Assembly (NCBI GenBank): GCA_025964055.1
Contig: JAOPZP010000347.1
Coordinates: 1-6,172, forward strand
Length of the DNA: 6,172 bases
Direction: 5' to 3'
DNA from: Conexibacter sp.
Lineage (GTDB): Bacteria; Actinomycetota; Thermoleophilia; Solirubrobacterales; Solirubrobacteraceae
The translations under genes were made by a program, and so were the position numbers. Position 1 is the stretch's first letter, and the number at the start of each line of letters is the position of its first letter. The notes under the pieces were generated by a model that saw only the letters and a program-made list of their open reading frames with translations, ran no database searches and had not been told where the DNA came from. Positions 5,946 to 6,172 of this stretch are shown here, piece by piece.

Positions 5946-6172
5946 GGCCGGCGCGCGGGTCGTCTTCGTGGGCGGGGAGCGCGCCGAGAAGACGCTGGTC
6001 CCCGAGGCGGGCTACGAGCTGCGCACGATCGCGGTCGAGGGGCTGAGCCGCACCAACCCGCTGAAGGCGGCGCGCGGCGTCGCGCGGGCCGGGGTCGCGC
6101 TGGGCACCGCGCGGTCGATCCTGCGCGAGCTGGCGCCCGACGCGGTCATGGGCGGCGGCGGCTACGTCGCCG
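5860..6172 (+). CDS. murG: MurG, lipid II-forming GlcNAc transferase (5' part)
   Basis: Peripheral membrane glycosyltransferase (GT28) that adds GlcNAc from UDP-GlcNAc to lipid I, making lipid II on the cytoplasmic face. The frame is open to the window end, giving 104 codons; the family is about 350-380 residues, so the UDP-GlcNAc-binding C-terminal domain is outside. Visible: MAPTIVIAAGGTAGHVVPAL (1-20), with the glycine-rich loop GGTAGH as a variant of GGTGGH; then ALAVADAL, VVFVGGERAEKTLVPEAGY (34-52, first Rossmann unit) and MGGGGYVA at the end, the second conserved glycine loop. The ATG at 5860 sits just before the first strand and has AGGG 10 bases upstream. An in-frame ATG at 5839 would add seven residues (MCQGPGA) and is a less likely alternative. 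The gene overlaps ftsW by 86 bp in a different frame, which suggests translational coupling. Confidence 0.95.
   Translation, partial: MAPTIVIAAGGTAGHVVPALAVADALRAEAGARVVFVGGERAEKTLVPEAGYELRTIAVEGLSRTNPLKAARGVARAGVALGTARSILRELAPDAVMGGGGYVA

Overview
The window is a GC-rich stretch (about 70% or more G+C by eye) of a bacterial dcw (division and cell wall) cluster. On the + strand the order is murF (3' part), mraY, a 1.5-kb interruption, murD, ftsW, murG (5' part). This is the usual murF-mraY-murD-ftsW-murG order. The composition, GTG start usage and the MurG signature GGTAGH suggest a high-GC actinobacterium. A deep-branching lineage such as Thermoleophilia/Solirubrobacterales is my guess, not something the sequence proves.

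Layout: positions 1-842 hold the last 279 codons of murF. Its stop overlaps the mraY start by one base (TGATG), so the two are probably translationally coupled. mraY runs to 1810. A complete gene on the opposite strand (3285 down to 1807) then interrupts the cluster. It encodes a 492-residue membrane-anchored calcineurin-like metallophosphoesterase with all five metal-binding motifs. Its stop codon and that of mraY share the palindrome CTAG. Its start lies only 35 bp from the murD start, in a divergent arrangement with a 7-bp inverted repeat. The + strand series resumes with murD (3321-4652), ftsW (6 bp later, 4659-5945) and murG (from 5860, overlapping ftsW by 86 bp, running off the end).

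Together the + strand genes make and export the peptidoglycan precursor. MurD and MurF are cytoplasmic ligases that add D-Glu and D-Ala-D-Ala. MraY transfers the muropeptide to undecaprenyl phosphate (lipid I), MurG adds GlcNAc (lipid II), and FtsW polymerises lipid II at the septum.

The most notable feature is the antisense phosphoesterase embedded in this otherwise co-directional essential operon. There is no intergenic room at its 3' end. The arrangement resembles the 'noncontiguous operon' described in Staphylococcus aureus. If so, mraY read-through would be antisense to the phosphoesterase gene, and the only likely fresh promoter for murD-ftsW-murG would sit in or near the 35-bp divergent gap. 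No RNA gene, mobile element or CRISPR array was seen. The only non-coding DNA is that 35-bp gap and the 6 bp between murD and ftsW.
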